A DNA stretch of 64,000 nt, taken from the IMG/VR virus record IMGVR_UViG_3300008107_000017, positions 62,001 through 126,000 of that record. One strand, 5' to 3'. Below are positions 1 to 8,110 of this stretch, in pieces. Below the pieces are notes generated by a model, which ran no database searches, had not been told where the DNA came from, and worked only from the letters and a program-made list of their open reading frames with translations. Position numbers and translations under genes: made by a program. The DNA comes from a virus. Within the stretch, counting starts at the first letter, position 1, and every line of letters starts with the position of its first letter.

Positions 1-1
1 T

Positions 2-655
2 GTAGGCTGTACTAAAATTATGTACGGTAACCAAAGAGGATCATATCGTGATATTCTTGAAGAAGACCGTATTTATGTTTTACTTTCAATCAGAGAGCTT
101 ACATTCAAAAATGGTGAAGCTAAATTAATGATGCCAGTAGGTAAAAAGAAATGTACTTCAGGTTCATGTAAGTCACAGGATAGTGTAGAATTAAAAACAG
201 CCAATCTTCAGTTTAATGAAGTAGATGATCTTATTGAAAAGTATTATGATTCTGTAAATAAATGCTACACTATTCCAACCAAAAGCCACGGTGAATTAGT
301 ATTAGCACCACCTACAATTGGTGTTATGAGAGCTATTACTGATTGGGCAAGAAAGAGAGAGGAAGAAAATAAATCGTGGGATAAATCTTCTCTTGGTATA
401 CTTCCTTATGTGCAAAGAGAATGGCGAGGATTTGATGAAAAGCAAATCTTCTCTGCTATGACATCATTCCAAGGATGGGATTCTGGTAAATATTCAATAA
501 TTTTTAGATTGGTGGAAAAAATGAAAATAGGTATTAAGCCTGAATTTGTTTACCCATGTCAATCTTGTGGCGCGGAGGTCACAGTTCCGCTTTCCTTTCC
601 CGGCGGAATCAAATCTCTGTTCATTATTCAAGATATCTCTTCTGAACTTCTATAA
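2..655 (+). CDS. T4 gp26/gp51-like baseplate hub assembly protein, 5' partial
   Basis: The reading frame is open to the left edge of the window, so the true start lies upstream; the Met at 20 is probably internal. The visible ~217 residues contain a DRIYVLLSIREL segment and two Cys pairs (a CTSGSC near the middle and YPCQSCG near the C-terminus) followed by a PLSFPGGIKSLF tail. This resembles the T4_baseplate family (T4 gp26, 208 aa, and gp51), which act in assembly of the central baseplate hub and are Cys-rich. The neighbouring tail genes and tape-measure candidate agree with this. Family assignment is from memory of the pattern, not an alignment. Confidence 0.6.
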   Translation, partial: VGCTKIMYGNQRGSYRDILEEDRIYVLLSIRELTFKNGEAKLMMPVGKKKCTSGSCKSQDSVELKTANLQFNEVDDLIEKYYDSVNKCYTIPTKSHGELVLAPPTIGVMRAITDWARKREEENKSWDKSSLGILPYVQREWRGFDEKQIFSAMTSFQGWDSGKYSIIFRLVEKMKIGIKPEFVYPCQSCGAEVTVPLSFPGGIKSLFIIQDISSELL

Positions 656-671
656 GATCAGGGTATTACTT

Positions 672-914
672 ATGGAAAAATTGCATGTTCAGCCTACCGA
701 GCTGGACATGCTTCCATATTATGAATTTGAGTATACTCTTGAAATCTATAATGACATCATTAAAGAACGTAATGATGAAGAAAAGAAACAAAATCAAGAT
801 GCTGAAGATAAGTATAACATAGCTGGAATGCAGAAAAATGCTACCAATATGAATAAAAATATGTCTAGTTATAAGCAACCTTCTATGCCTAAGATAAGTA
901 TGCCAAGATTCTAA
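672..914 (+). CDS. small acidic tail-region protein
   Basis: An 80-residue protein starting at the ATG 16 bp after the baseplate gene; a longer in-frame extension exists upstream but overlaps that gene and looks like a shadow. It opens MEKLHVQPTELDMLPYYEFE, then a charged helix-like stretch (KERNDEEKKQNQDAEDK) and a Met/Ser/Pro-rich tail ending SMPKISMPRF. I do not recognise the family. Position between a baseplate-hub protein and the tape-measure candidate fits a small tail assembly chaperone, but that is inference from order only. Confidence 0.6.
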   Translation: MEKLHVQPTELDMLPYYEFEYTLEIYNDIIKERNDEEKKQNQDAEDKYNIAGMQKNATNMNKNMSSYKQPSMPKISMPRF

Positions 915-915
915 A

Positions 916-925
916 TATATAAATA
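916..925 (+). promoter_or_regulatory. late-promoter-like TATATAAATA
   Basis: TATATAAATA lies in the 24-bp gap before the tail gene at 939. It matches the T4 late promoter core TATAAATA and recurs in several gaps of this window. It could also reflect AT-rich start-codon context. Confidence 0.45.
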
Positions 926-938
926 AAGACAAAAGATA

Positions 939-1931
939 ATGGATAGACAACAAATTCTTAAAGATATTCAGGCAAAGAGCCAGGCTGCTTTTTCTGAAAT
1001 TAGAACACAGGCATTACAAGAAGCGGTTAGAAATATGTCAGCTGTTGCTGCAACCGGAGACTCAAGTAGCGGTGGGGGTGGTAGAACACCTTCATTGGAA
1101 TTTGTAGTAAATACCTTTGACAGTACTTACTTTGAATTTGATTTTACTTCTACTGGTGAACCTATTGAATTTACAATTGAATGGGGTGATGGTAATGTAC
1201 ATGTGGATTCAGGTGGTGGTGGCTATTACAGCGAAAACCATACATATGATGAGATTGGCGATTACACAGTTAAAGTATACTTTGATGATCCTCTAAAAAT
1301 CTTACAATTAAATTTTCCTGGTGATGGTGATGCACCTATTAAGTCAATATCACGTTTACAAACCCTTGCTAATTTACAAGAATTTAGGGCAGACTATAAT
1401 GCGTTAGAAAGTGTAGATTTTTCTGGTTTAACAAACCTTACATATATTGATATAAGTGACTGTGATCTTGTTGATACAAACACACCATCATTAACTTCTG
1501 TTAATTTATCAGGTTGCTATAATTTAATTGAGCTTCGTGTAGACGATAGTGATTTTTCAGGTGGATTCCCAGATCTTGTAGGATTAGTTAATCTTGAATT
1601 TTTTGATGCTGACCAATCTCTTATTGCAGGTAGTCTTGACATATCAATGTTACCTTCATTAACTGGATTTGATCTTAATGGAAATACAGATTTAACCGAG
1701 ATAATTATTGATAGCAGTCAACCTCTAGGTAATGGCGGCTATGATGTAAATGCATATAACTGTGACCTAACGGAAGAAGCGGTAGATAACATCTTAGTTG
1801 CTCTTTCTACAAACGGTGTATCAGGTGGATATGTTGAGTTAAACGGAGGAACTAATGCTACTCCTAGCGCAACTGGTCTTGCTGCTAAAGCGGTCCTAGA
1901 AGGTAACGGCTGGACGGTTGACGTTAACTAA
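939..1931 (+). CDS. virion protein with PKD-like domain and leucine-rich-type repeats
   Basis: A 330-residue protein. Residues 1-45 form a helical, Gln/Ala-rich region ending in a Ser/Gly linker (SSSGGGG). Residues ~50-120 look like a PKD/Ig-like beta domain with the WGDGN turn and a YDEIGDYTVKVYF strand. Residues ~130-290 carry irregular leucine-rich-like repeats of the form L..L..LD.S.C.L...P.L..L, and the C-terminus is Gly/Ala-rich. There is no signal peptide. Surface-exposed baseplate or tail decoration binding host glycans is likely from this domain mix and the tail-gene neighbourhood. The exact structural role is unknown. Confidence 0.6.
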   Translation: MDRQQILKDIQAKSQAAFSEIRTQALQEAVRNMSAVAATGDSSSGGGGRTPSLEFVVNTFDSTYFEFDFTSTGEPIEFTIEWGDGNVHVDSGGGGYYSENHTYDEIGDYTVKVYFDDPLKILQLNFPGDGDAPIKSISRLQTLANLQEFRADYNALESVDFSGLTNLTYIDISDCDLVDTNTPSLTSVNLSGCYNLIELRVDDSDFSGGFPDLVGLVNLEFFDADQSLIAGSLDISMLPSLTGFDLNGNTDLTEIIIDSSQPLGNGGYDVNAYNCDLTEEAVDNILVALSTNGVSGGYVELNGGTNATPSATGLAAKAVLEGNGWTVDVN

Positions 1932-1947
1932 TAAAATAACTCCATGA

Positions 1948-4900
1948 ATGGCAGTAGTAACCTTAAAGGATCTTATGGATCCTCTAACCAAGATAGCAAA
2001 GTCGACTGAAGAAACTGCATCAAAATTAGATGCTGTGGTTGCTGCTGTTGCCGGTGGAAGTAGTGGGCAGTTAAGTCAAGCAATTGTAGCCGAATTACAA
2101 GTACAGACAGATTTATTAAAACAGATTGCTACAAATACGAAAAATGGTGCAATATCCGTAGGAGGTAAACCTATGGATAAAGATAAACTTAAAGAAGGAG
2201 CAGAAGCCATCAAAATGTTAGGTGGTGGTGCTTCTTCTTTAGCGTTCGGTCTATTAACTTTTATGCTAGTACCTAAAGGTGCTATTAGAAAATTTTCATC
2301 AACCATTAAGGAAATAATGGCTGTCTTTGATGATTTAGATACAAAAAAGATTAAAGAAGGGTCAGAAGCATTTGAAAAAATAGCAGCAAACATAGGTAAA
2401 TTTGCAAGAGGGCTGGCTGCGGCTGCATTCTTACTTATACCAGGATATGTAGGTGCTCTTTTACTTAAAGCTACATTAAAGATATTACTTCCTACATTTG
2501 AAATGATAGGAAAGAAAAGTAAAGTGATAAGTAAAGGCGCCGATGCATTAGGCCTAATGGGTGACTCATTAATTAAATTTGCAAAAGGGCTTGTAGTAGT
2601 TGCAATTGCTTCTATTATAGGTATTGTTATGGCTCCTGTTATATTACTGACCGTAGTATTATTTGCAGGAGCATTTGCACTATTAGGTAAATTTGATAGA
2701 CCAATCAGACAGGGTGCCCGAGCTCTTTTATTAATGGGAAGATCATTAGTTTTCTTTAGTGCCGGATTAGTTCTATTTGCTTTAGCTTCTCTATTTATCT
2801 TATTAAACCCAATCATTCTGCTAGCAATGGTAGGAACTCTTGTTCTTATAAGTGGAGCATTTGCTCTTATAGGATTATTTGATAAGCAAATCAGAAAGGG
2901 TGCGGTTGGTTTATTAATTATGGGATTGAGCTTAATAGTATTTTCTGTTGGGTACCTAGTGTTTGCAATGGTAACAAAAGATATAACTCTTGAAAGATTA
3001 GGTATACAATCAGCAATTTTAATTGGTGTCGGAGCTGCTGTTGCTGCGGCTGGATTACTTGCTAGTCAATTAATTAAAGGGGCTATAGGGGTTGCTGCTA
3101 TGGGACTTGGATTACTTGTATTTAGTCTTGGATATTTACCGTTTGCCAAGGTAACAGAGGATATGACTCTGAAAGATGTAGGTGTACAATCAGGTATCCT
3201 ATTAGCATTAGGTTTAGAATTTGCTGCGGCTGGTGCTGGGGCATTATTTATATTAGCTGGGTCTGCAGCATTTGCTGCAGTTGGAATATCTTTAGCTGTA
3301 TTATCTGGTGGTTTGGCTTTATTTAAAGCAGTAGGTTTTACTGAGGATGATGCTTCTGCTATGACAACTACTTTAGTTGGTATTAAATCAGCATTCTTAG
3401 GTAATGCCGATGCAGATGAAGGATTTTTTGCTAAATTAGGCGGAGCTATTACTGGCGCAGTCGATGCTGTTAGGATGGTTGAAGCCGCTGCTGGTTTTAC
3501 TGCTGCTGGTATTGCATTAACAACATTATCATTTGGTCTTAATAAGTTTAAAGAAGTTGGATGGAATGATGAGTTATCTAAAGAATTGGTAACAATGTTA
3601 AATGGTGTTACTACTGCATTTGCATTAGCAGGATCAAGCGAACAGGTACCTAGTTCATCTTTCTTTGGTCAAATGTTTGGATTTAAGAGAACTGCGGTTG
3701 AAGAAGGTATTAATTCAGTGCTAGGCGCCGGTAGAGCATTAAAAGATATTGCCAAAGGCCTAAAAGAATTCCAATCTCTTATTGATAGCGGAGTTAGTTT
3801 TGGCCAACCTGATGGTAATGGTAATTATGAAGAAGGTACATTAGGTTATGCTGTTACAAACACAGTAGGATTTATTAGAACTGCTTTTGCCGCCGTAGCC
3901 AATGAAGGAAATGTCCAAGGTGGTGGTTTCTTTGATACTTTATTTAATGTTAAACAGAATAAGGTACAGGAAGGTATCCAATCAGTTATGGGAACCGGTA
4001 AAGCGCTTAAAGACATCGCAGAGGGTCTTAAATCATTCCAGGCATTAATTGATGGTGGTGTTCAATTTGGACAACCTGATGCAAACGGAAGATATGCTCC
4101 TGGTACATTAGGTTATGCTGTTACAAATACCGTAGGTTTTGTTAGCGAAGCTTTTGCTGCGGTTGCAAGTCAAGGTAATGTACAGGCAGGTGGAATTATG
4201 GGATCTCTTTTTGGAATTGAAAAGAATAAAGTTGCTGAAGGTATTGATTCTGTAAAGGGTGCAGGTCAAGAACTTACTAATATTGCAACAGGTCTTAAAA
4301 CATTCCAAGACATGGTTGATCAAAATATTAACTGGGATACATTAGCAGGTGCTGTTAAAAAATCAATTACCTTTGTAGGAGAAGCCTTTGCTTCAATAGG
4401 TGGAATGGAACAAGAGGATGGGTGGTTTATTTTTAGCTGGGATGAAAACCTTGTCCAAAAGGGTGTCGAGAGTGTAAAGGGTGCTGGTGAGCAACTTAAT
4501 TTAATTGCAAATGGTCTTAAGTCTTTTCAAGATATGATTTCTAATAATGTTGATTTTGAAAAGTTAGGATATACGATTAAAAATACCCTTATGTTTGTAG
4601 GTGATGCATTTATGGCAATAGGTGGAAAAGAACAGGAAGATTCAACTGGATTAAGTTCTCTGTTTGGTATAAGCTGGGATGAAAACCTTGTTCAAAAAGG
4701 TATTGAGAATGTAAAGGGTGCAGGTAAAGAATTAGAAAATATTGCAAAAGGTTTACAGGCATTTACGGATCTTAAGAATCCACAAGCAATTGCAAAAAGC
4801 ATTAAAGAGATCTTTACATCAATAGGTGATACATTTACATATTACTATGAGAAACCTAAATTTAAGTCCCAGGTCGATCATATGCAAGGATTTATTTCTG

Positions 4901-5286
4901 AAATATCTAAGAATGCTGGAAAAGGACTTATTCATAAAGCTGCTGAAGGTATGGATAAAATGGCTGCCGCTATTAATAAGATAGATGCAGATAAAGCAGA
5001 ATCATTTGCAAATCTATTTAAGGGCGCAGGTGAATTAAGTAACAATGCAGCTGCATATGCTCAATTACTTAGTGCCGTCGAAGACATTAGAGATGCGTTA
5101 AATCAAAGTAATACTTCTACTGCTACCACCACAACAACATCTGATGGTAATGCTGGCGGTGGAGGCGGAGATAAAGGTCTTTCAGTAACTCTTAGAAGTA
5201 TTAATACTACTTTAGGTAACCTAAATTCTACAATGAGTGGTTTACCTGGAAAAATTGCCGTACTCATTCCTACCGAAGGTAATTAA
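1948..5286 (+). CDS. tape-measure-like large tail protein
   Basis: A 1112-residue protein, among the largest in the window. Residues ~80-470 contain many Gly/Ala/Leu/Ile-rich hydrophobic stretches, typical of tape-measure proteins that span the tail lumen and enter the host envelope. From ~585 to ~990 there are five degenerate repeats of 75-90 residues, each built on EGI.SV.GAG.AL..IA.GL..FQ.L followed by a T.GF...AFAAVA helix. The C-terminus has a Thr-rich linker and a Gly run before a final helix. The start at 1948 is preferred to the out-of-frame ATG at 1944. A long structural protein of another kind is possible. Confidence 0.6.
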   Translation: MAVVTLKDLMDPLTKIAKSTEETASKLDAVVAAVAGGSSGQLSQAIVAELQVQTDLLKQIATNTKNGAISVGGKPMDKDKLKEGAEAIKMLGGGASSLAFGLLTFMLVPKGAIRKFSSTIKEIMAVFDDLDTKKIKEGSEAFEKIAANIGKFARGLAAAAFLLIPGYVGALLLKATLKILLPTFEMIGKKSKVISKGADALGLMGDSLIKFAKGLVVVAIASIIGIVMAPVILLTVVLFAGAFALLGKFDRPIRQGARALLLMGRSLVFFSAGLVLFALASLFILLNPIILLAMVGTLVLISGAFALIGLFDKQIRKGAVGLLIMGLSLIVFSVGYLVFAMVTKDITLERLGIQSAILIGVGAAVAAAGLLASQLIKGAIGVAAMGLGLLVFSLGYLPFAKVTEDMTLKDVGVQSGILLALGLEFAAAGAGALFILAGSAAFAAVGISLAVLSGGLALFKAVGFTEDDASAMTTTLVGIKSAFLGNADADEGFFAKLGGAITGAVDAVRMVEAAAGFTAAGIALTTLSFGLNKFKEVGWNDELSKELVTMLNGVTTAFALAGSSEQVPSSSFFGQMFGFKRTAVEEGINSVLGAGRALKDIAKGLKEFQSLIDSGVSFGQPDGNGNYEEGTLGYAVTNTVGFIRTAFAAVANEGNVQGGGFFDTLFNVKQNKVQEGIQSVMGTGKALKDIAEGLKSFQALIDGGVQFGQPDANGRYAPGTLGYAVTNTVGFVSEAFAAVASQGNVQAGGIMGSLFGIEKNKVAEGIDSVKGAGQELTNIATGLKTFQDMVDQNINWDTLAGAVKKSITFVGEAFASIGGMEQEDGWFIFSWDENLVQKGVESVKGAGEQLNLIANGLKSFQDMISNNVDFEKLGYTIKNTLMFVGDAFMAIGGKEQEDSTGLSSLFGISWDENLVQKGIENVKGAGKELENIAKGLQAFTDLKNPQAIAKSIKEIFTSIGDTFTYYYEKPKFKSQVDHMQGFISEISKNAGKGLIHKAAEGMDKMAAAINKIDADKAESFANLFKGAGELSNNAAAYAQLLSAVEDIRDALNQSNTSTATTTTTSDGNAGGGGGDKGLSVTLRSINTTLGNLNSTMSGLPGKIAVLIPTEGN

Positions 5287-5371
5287 TAAATCTTTTTCTT
5301 AGAAACCTAAAACTAAGTTATCTGGTTACTATATAAAATTAACGGATTGTTCCACTAAAAGTATAGTAATT

Positions 5372-6166
5372 ATGGATAAGAGTATTGTTTGGTTTGATTT
5401 AGAAACTACTGGTGTTAACACAGCAACAGATAGGATTATTGAGATCTGTATGATCAAAACTGATTTTGAAGGTAATGAGATCTCATCTTTTTATACACTC
5501 GTAAATCCTGGGCCTGGTATTGAATGGCGCCAAGAAGCGATTGATAAACATGGAATCACACCAGATATGCTCGAAGACCAGGATAGGTTTGAATATATTG
5601 CCAAAGAAGTTATGGACTTTATAGGTGATAGCGACCTCGGTGGTTATAATGCACTTTACTTTGATATCCCAATGCTTACTGAAGAATTTATGCGAGCTGG
5701 TCTTGTATTTAATCCTCGCGGTAAGGCCGTTATTGATCCGTTCCTAATCTATTCTAAATACGAAAGACGAGATCTTAGTACTGCATATACCAAGTACACA
5801 GGTAAAACTTTAGATGGTGCACACCGTGCAGAAGCAGATATTCGTGCAACAATGGAAATCTTCCAGGCACAACGTAAACTATATGATATGCCAGGATCTG
5901 CTGCCGAAATTGACCAAGCGGTTAATGAGTCTCGTCAAACGCAAGTTGACCTAAGCGGTAAGTTTAAGTTTGCCGAAATTAACGGGAAAAAAGAAATCAT
6001 CTTTAATTTTGGAAAATGGGCAGGTAAACCTTTTAAAGAAGTTTATGAAGCAGATTCCAGATATATTGAATGGATGATTGATAAAGGTGAATTTGCAAAA
6101 GAAACCAAAATCATTGCAAGAAAGCTTATAGAAAAGTTAAAGGCAGAGTCTCCAATGCCATTCTAA
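5372..6166 (+). CDS. DnaQ-family 3'-5' exonuclease with ExoX-like C-terminal domain
   Basis: A 264-residue DEDDh exonuclease. Exo I is WFDLETTG (Asp9, Glu11), Exo II is the GYNALYFD segment (Asp98), and Exo III is HRAEAD with catalytic His151 and Asp156. Residues ~195-260 (FNFGKWAGKPFKEV...YIEWMIDKGEF) match the small C-terminal domain of exodeoxyribonuclease X-like proteins, often involved in DNA or partner binding. Expected activity is Mg-dependent 3'-5' removal of nucleotides in replication, repair or host DNA degradation. It follows the tail genes after an 85-bp gap containing an ACGGAT-type leader like those before the early small genes. Confidence 0.85.
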   Translation: MDKSIVWFDLETTGVNTATDRIIEICMIKTDFEGNEISSFYTLVNPGPGIEWRQEAIDKHGITPDMLEDQDRFEYIAKEVMDFIGDSDLGGYNALYFDIPMLTEEFMRAGLVFNPRGKAVIDPFLIYSKYERRDLSTAYTKYTGKTLDGAHRAEADIRATMEIFQAQRKLYDMPGSAAEIDQAVNESRQTQVDLSGKFKFAEINGKKEIIFNFGKWAGKPFKEVYEADSRYIEWMIDKGEFAKETKIIARKLIEKLKAESPMPF

Positions 6167-6167
6167 A

Positions 6168-6262
6168 TTGTTAATAACTTTTTTCATCTGGAGAGAAAAA
6201 AGTCTCCCAAATATTTTCAAATCCCAAAAATTTGTTTTATATTTATATAAAATTAAACGGAT
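6168..6262 (+). promoter_or_regulatory. repeated promoter/operator module, copy 1
   Basis: The module begins with TTGTTAATAAC, carries a 9-bp inverted repeat (ACTTTTTTC at 6177-6185, GAAAAAAGT at 6195-6203), then TTTTCAAATCCC, TTATATTTATA and an AAACGGAT leader just before the ATG at 6263. The same order occurs at 52805, 54632 and 54933 and partly at 18104. TATATTTA resembles the Bacteroidetes -7 box TAnnTTTG. The inverted repeat may be an operator or a terminator for the upstream gene. Confidence 0.65.
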
Positions 6263-6469
6263 ATGGAAAATCAAATTAACAAAGGATCAATCGTAACATA
6301 CCAAGGTGGATTCTACCGGGTATCAAACTGCACAAAGAATACGGTCAATCTAAAGTCTGTCTTTGGAAACCGAGTCTACTTCAAAAGTATTAAGCTTACT
6401 GAAGTTACAGAATCTGCTGCCGCATTCTATGAATACTGGTCTAAGTCTGAAACTTATCAATGCATGTAA
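6263..6469 (+). CDS. small hypothetical protein
   Basis: 68 residues, directly behind the repeated promoter module, with the ACGGAT-ATGG start context shared by the genes at 52911 and 54721. The sequence (KGSIVTYQGGFYRVSNCT..TVNL) looks like a small beta-barrel of SH3/KOW type, but I cannot name a family. Probably an early gene. Confidence 0.6.
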   Translation: MENQINKGSIVTYQGGFYRVSNCTKNTVNLKSVFGNRVYFKSIKLTEVTESAAAFYEYWSKSETYQCM

Positions 6470-6470
6470 T

Positions 6471-6698
6471 ATGATACGAGAAAAACACGAAAGAACTGGC
6501 CCTATAGTAATTGATCTTACAGGCCCTGATGGAAATGCATTCGCACTAATTGGTCTTGCACAAAACTTAGCAAAGCAATTAGGGTATCAACCGAATAGGC
6601 GCGGAGAACTTACCACTGAAATGATGAGTGGTGATTATGAACATCTCCTTCAAGTATTTGATCGCGAATTTGGTAACTTTGTAATTTTAGAAAGATGA
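6471..6698 (+). CDS. small hypothetical protein
   Basis: 75 residues from the ATG 1 bp after the previous stop; the longer in-frame ORF upstream overlaps the preceding gene and is rejected. It contains IVIDLTGPDGNAFALIGLA and ends DREFGNFVILER. The last 4 bases overlap the next start (ATGA), indicating translational coupling. The family is not recognised. Confidence 0.6.
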   Translation: MIREKHERTGPIVIDLTGPDGNAFALIGLAQNLAKQLGYQPNRRGELTTEMMSGDYEHLLQVFDREFGNFVILER

Positions 6699-6997
6699 AA
6701 ATAGAAATTGAAAAACTCAAACAGATTGAAAATGCCTTAGGGCAATTCGAGGTATGCCGTATCTTTGGTGGCGGTAATCATAATTACCTTCGCTTTGGGT
6801 ATTGGAGACCAACAGATTGGAAAACTCTTCAAGAAATCCTTGGTCATTCTATTGTGGTAGAAGAAGATTCTGACTATGATGATGACTGTGGGTGGAAGTA
6901 TTCCTATGTTCTATATGATCGTATGGAATGGGATATGATTCAAAAGAATCGCCGCGAACAAATGGAATCTTGGAGAGCTCCAGTAAACAATCGTTAA
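6695..6997 (+). CDS. small hypothetical protein
   Basis: 100 residues, coupled to the previous gene by an ATGA overlap. It is rich in aromatics and acidic residues (FGGGNHNYLRFGYWRPTDW, EEDSDYDDDCGWKYSYV). No family is recognised. It is the last protein gene before the tmRNA/tRNA region. Confidence 0.6.
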   Translation: MKIEIEKLKQIENALGQFEVCRIFGGGNHNYLRFGYWRPTDWKTLQEILGHSIVVEEDSDYDDDCGWKYSYVLYDRMEWDMIQKNRREQMESWRAPVNNR

Positions 6998-7004
6998 CCG
7001 CGAT

Positions 7005-7014
7005 TATATAAATA
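7005..7014 (+). promoter_or_regulatory. late-promoter-like TATATAAATA upstream of tmRNA
   Basis: TATATAAATA lies 22 bp before the tmRNA 5' end, with a boxA-like element in between. This is the expected distance for a promoter whose transcript begins just before boxA. Confidence 0.5.
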
Positions 7015-7020
7015 AAGGTA

Positions 7021-7036
7021 CGTTCTTTAACATATT
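7021..7036 (+). promoter_or_regulatory. boxA-like antitermination element before tmRNA
   Basis: CGTTCTTTAACATATT matches the boxA core of bacterial rRNA leaders (E. coli CTCTTTAACA) and the GTTCTTTGACATATTG leader of Bacteroidetes rRNA operons as I recall it. It abuts the mature tmRNA 5' end. BoxA recruits NusB/S10 to keep RNA polymerase from terminating on untranslated RNA. A near-identical copy stands before the tRNA array at 7839. Confidence 0.6.
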
Positions 7037-7418
7037 GGGGGTGACCAGGTTTTGACGATTAAGCTGAAATTAGGTTACTGATGCAAGCAGGGTTAGATGG
7101 AAACCCTTAAACACCTATCGCACAATAAAAGGCGAAGAGAAATCTTCATTCACCTGGGAAGACGCAATGGCTTTCATTGGTGCTGATTACGCTGTAGCAG
7201 CCTAATCAGTCTCGCACTCATCGTGAGATATTAAAAAGAATGAGAATTCAAGGTCTCGTTCAGAGTACTACCTTATAAGTGAACTCGACATAGTTATTGG
7301 TAACGATGTCAAAATAGGAACCATTTATTTTGGCCATTAAGAAAAATGGCCTAAGCTTGTGAATGAGGGATTTAGGTTCCTTAGTCGGACATGGGTTCGA
7401 ATCCCATCACCTCCACCA
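7037..7418 (+). ncRNA. ssrA: phage-encoded transfer-messenger RNA (tmRNA)
   Basis: The 5' end GGGGGTG pairs with CACCTCC near the 3' end, giving the G3-U70 wobble that specifies alanine. The T arm is ATGGGTTCGAATCCCAT and an encoded CCA closes the gene at 7418. The molecule is ~382 nt in one piece. An internal open frame from GGC at 7131 to TAA at 7203-7205 encodes a 24-residue tag that begins GEEKSS and ends ADYAVAA. The ANDYALAA-like end is the degradation signal of tmRNA tags, and GE-starts are typical of Bacteroidetes. tmRNA with SmpB rescues stalled ribosomes and marks the product for Clp proteases. No smpB is visible here. The tag is longer than the 8-12 residues common in the phylum. 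Confidence 0.93.
7131..7205 (+). other. tmRNA proteolysis-tag reading frame
   Basis: The frame runs from resume codon GGC through 24 sense codons to TAA. The tag begins GEEKSSFTWEDAM and ends FIGADYAVAA. The upstream ATAAAA context is like that of Bacteroidetes tmRNAs. Confidence 0.85.
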
Positions 7419-7421
7419 AAA

Positions 7422-7478
7422 AGGATGCATACAGCAACTTTGGACTAGACTTGTAAACTACAACCCAATGCATCCTGT
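7422..7478 (+). ncRNA. candidate structured RNA A (57 nt)
   Basis: A 9-bp terminal stem (AGGATGCAT 7422-7430 with ATGCATCCT 7468-7476) encloses an internal TTGTA-AAC-TACAA hairpin. It lies between tmRNA and tRNA-Gly with no ORF. An element of the same length at 8111 shares AGGATRCATACAGCAA at the 5' end, AAACTRCAAC inside and ATCCTGT at the 3' end. The function is unknown; a processed stable RNA like the unassigned RNAs of the T4 tRNA cluster is plausible. Confidence 0.5.
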
Positions 7479-7482
7479 TTCT

Positions 7483-7555
<73 letters not shown>

Positions 7556-7561
7556 CAAATT

Positions 7562-7591
7562 CTCACACATGTGAAACAAACACAATGTGAG
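7562..7591 (+). other. stem-loop after tRNA-Gly
   Basis: CTCACA (7562-7567) pairs with TGTGAG (7586-7591). There is no T tract, so this is more likely a processing site or weak terminator than a classical terminator. Confidence 0.35.
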
Positions 7592-7593
7592 TA

Positions 7594-7603
7594 TATATAA
7601 ATA
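7594..7603 (+). promoter_or_regulatory. late-promoter-like TATATAAATA
   Basis: A TATATAAATA motif right after the stem-loop. It would drive the non-coding stretch that ends at the terminator at 7743. Confidence 0.45.
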
Positions 7604-7604
7604 A

Positions 7605-7777
7605 CAAATAAAACAATTTCAATGCAACTGCACGGATGTACATATTGGATTCTTAGTAATGTGGAAAAGAATTTTCCGCAGGCGGATTCAATTACACCAA
7701 GTCCAGGCAGGAGCTGATAAGATAAAACACTTATAATACTAAGCCTCCTGGATAAAAAATTCCGGGAGGCTTTTTTT
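7605..7777 (+). ncRNA. candidate small RNA with its own promoter and terminator
   Basis: This stretch between tRNA-Gly and tRNA-Ser has no plausible ORF. It is bounded by the TATATAAATA motif and by a strong rho-independent terminator. It contains a tight hairpin, GTGGAAAA-GAA-TTTTCCGC, and a CCAGGCAGGAG segment near the terminator stem. A free-standing regulatory RNA is inferred. I do not recognise a known family. Confidence 0.45.
7743..7777 (+). terminator. rho-independent terminator
   Basis: GCCTCCTGG (7743-7751) pairs with CCGGGAGGC (7762-7770), followed by seven Ts. Confidence 0.85.
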
Positions 7778-7809
7778 ATGGGTCTCTTTCAGAAAAAGAT
7801 TGAATGAGT

Positions 7810-7817
7810 TATATTTG
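7810..7817 (+). promoter_or_regulatory. Bacteroidetes-type -7 box before tRNA array
   Basis: TATATTTG is an exact TAnnTTTG match, ~20 bp upstream of the second boxA-like element and ~50 bp before tRNA-Ser. It suggests host-type transcription of the tRNA array independent of the tmRNA unit. Confidence 0.5.
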
Positions 7818-7838
7818 TTTAGAATAGAATTTCAAATT

Positions 7839-7855
7839 CGTTCTTTGACATATTG
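7839..7855 (+). promoter_or_regulatory. boxA-like antitermination element before tRNA array
   Basis: CGTTCTTTGACATATTG differs by one base from the copy before tmRNA and matches boxA of rRNA leaders. It lies 11 bp before the first tRNA of the long array. Confidence 0.6.
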
Positions 7856-7865
7856 AGGTACCAAC

Positions 7866-7951
7866 GGAAAGATGGTAGAGTTGGTTGATTACACCGGTCT
7901 TGAAAACCGGCATACCGCGAGGTATCGGGGGTTCGAATCCCTCTCTTTCCG
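7866..7951 (+). tRNA. tRNA-Ser(TGA)
   Basis: Acceptor GGAAAGA pairs with TCTTTCC, discriminator G. The anticodon loop is CTTGAAA. The long variable arm (ATACCGCGAGGTAT) is typical of Ser. CCA is not encoded. Confidence 0.93.
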
Positions 7952-7959
7952 CTTTAAAT

Positions 7960-8030
7960 TGCCCTCTCGTCTAATGGCAGGACATGTGGTTTTGGTCCAC
8001 AGTGTAGAGGTTCGAATCCTTTGGGGGCAA
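7960..8030 (+). tRNA. tRNA-Gln(TTG)
   Basis: Acceptor TGCCCTC pairs with GGGGGCA, discriminator A. The anticodon loop is TTTTGGT with anticodon TTG. CCA is not encoded. Confidence 0.92.
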
Positions 8031-8035
8031 CATAT

Positions 8036-8108
8036 AGGGAAGTAGCGCAGTTGGTAGCGCACCTGGTTTGGGACCAGGGGGTCGCAGGTTCGAGCCCTGT
8101 CTTCCCTA
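8036..8108 (+). tRNA. tRNA-Pro(TGG)
   Basis: Acceptor AGGGAAG pairs with CTTCCCT, discriminator A. The anticodon loop is TTTGGGA. CCA is not encoded. Confidence 0.94.
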
Positions 8109-8110
8109 CA

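Noticed and set aside
2076-2816. 246-codon minus-strand ORF opposite the tape-measure gene
   Set aside because: It mirrors the hydrophobic coding bias of the + strand gene, has no family features and no minus-strand neighbours.
6177-6203. Inverted repeat as a simple terminator
   Set aside because: It could terminate the upstream gene, but its conservation inside a larger promoter module without a following T tract favours an operator; left undecided.
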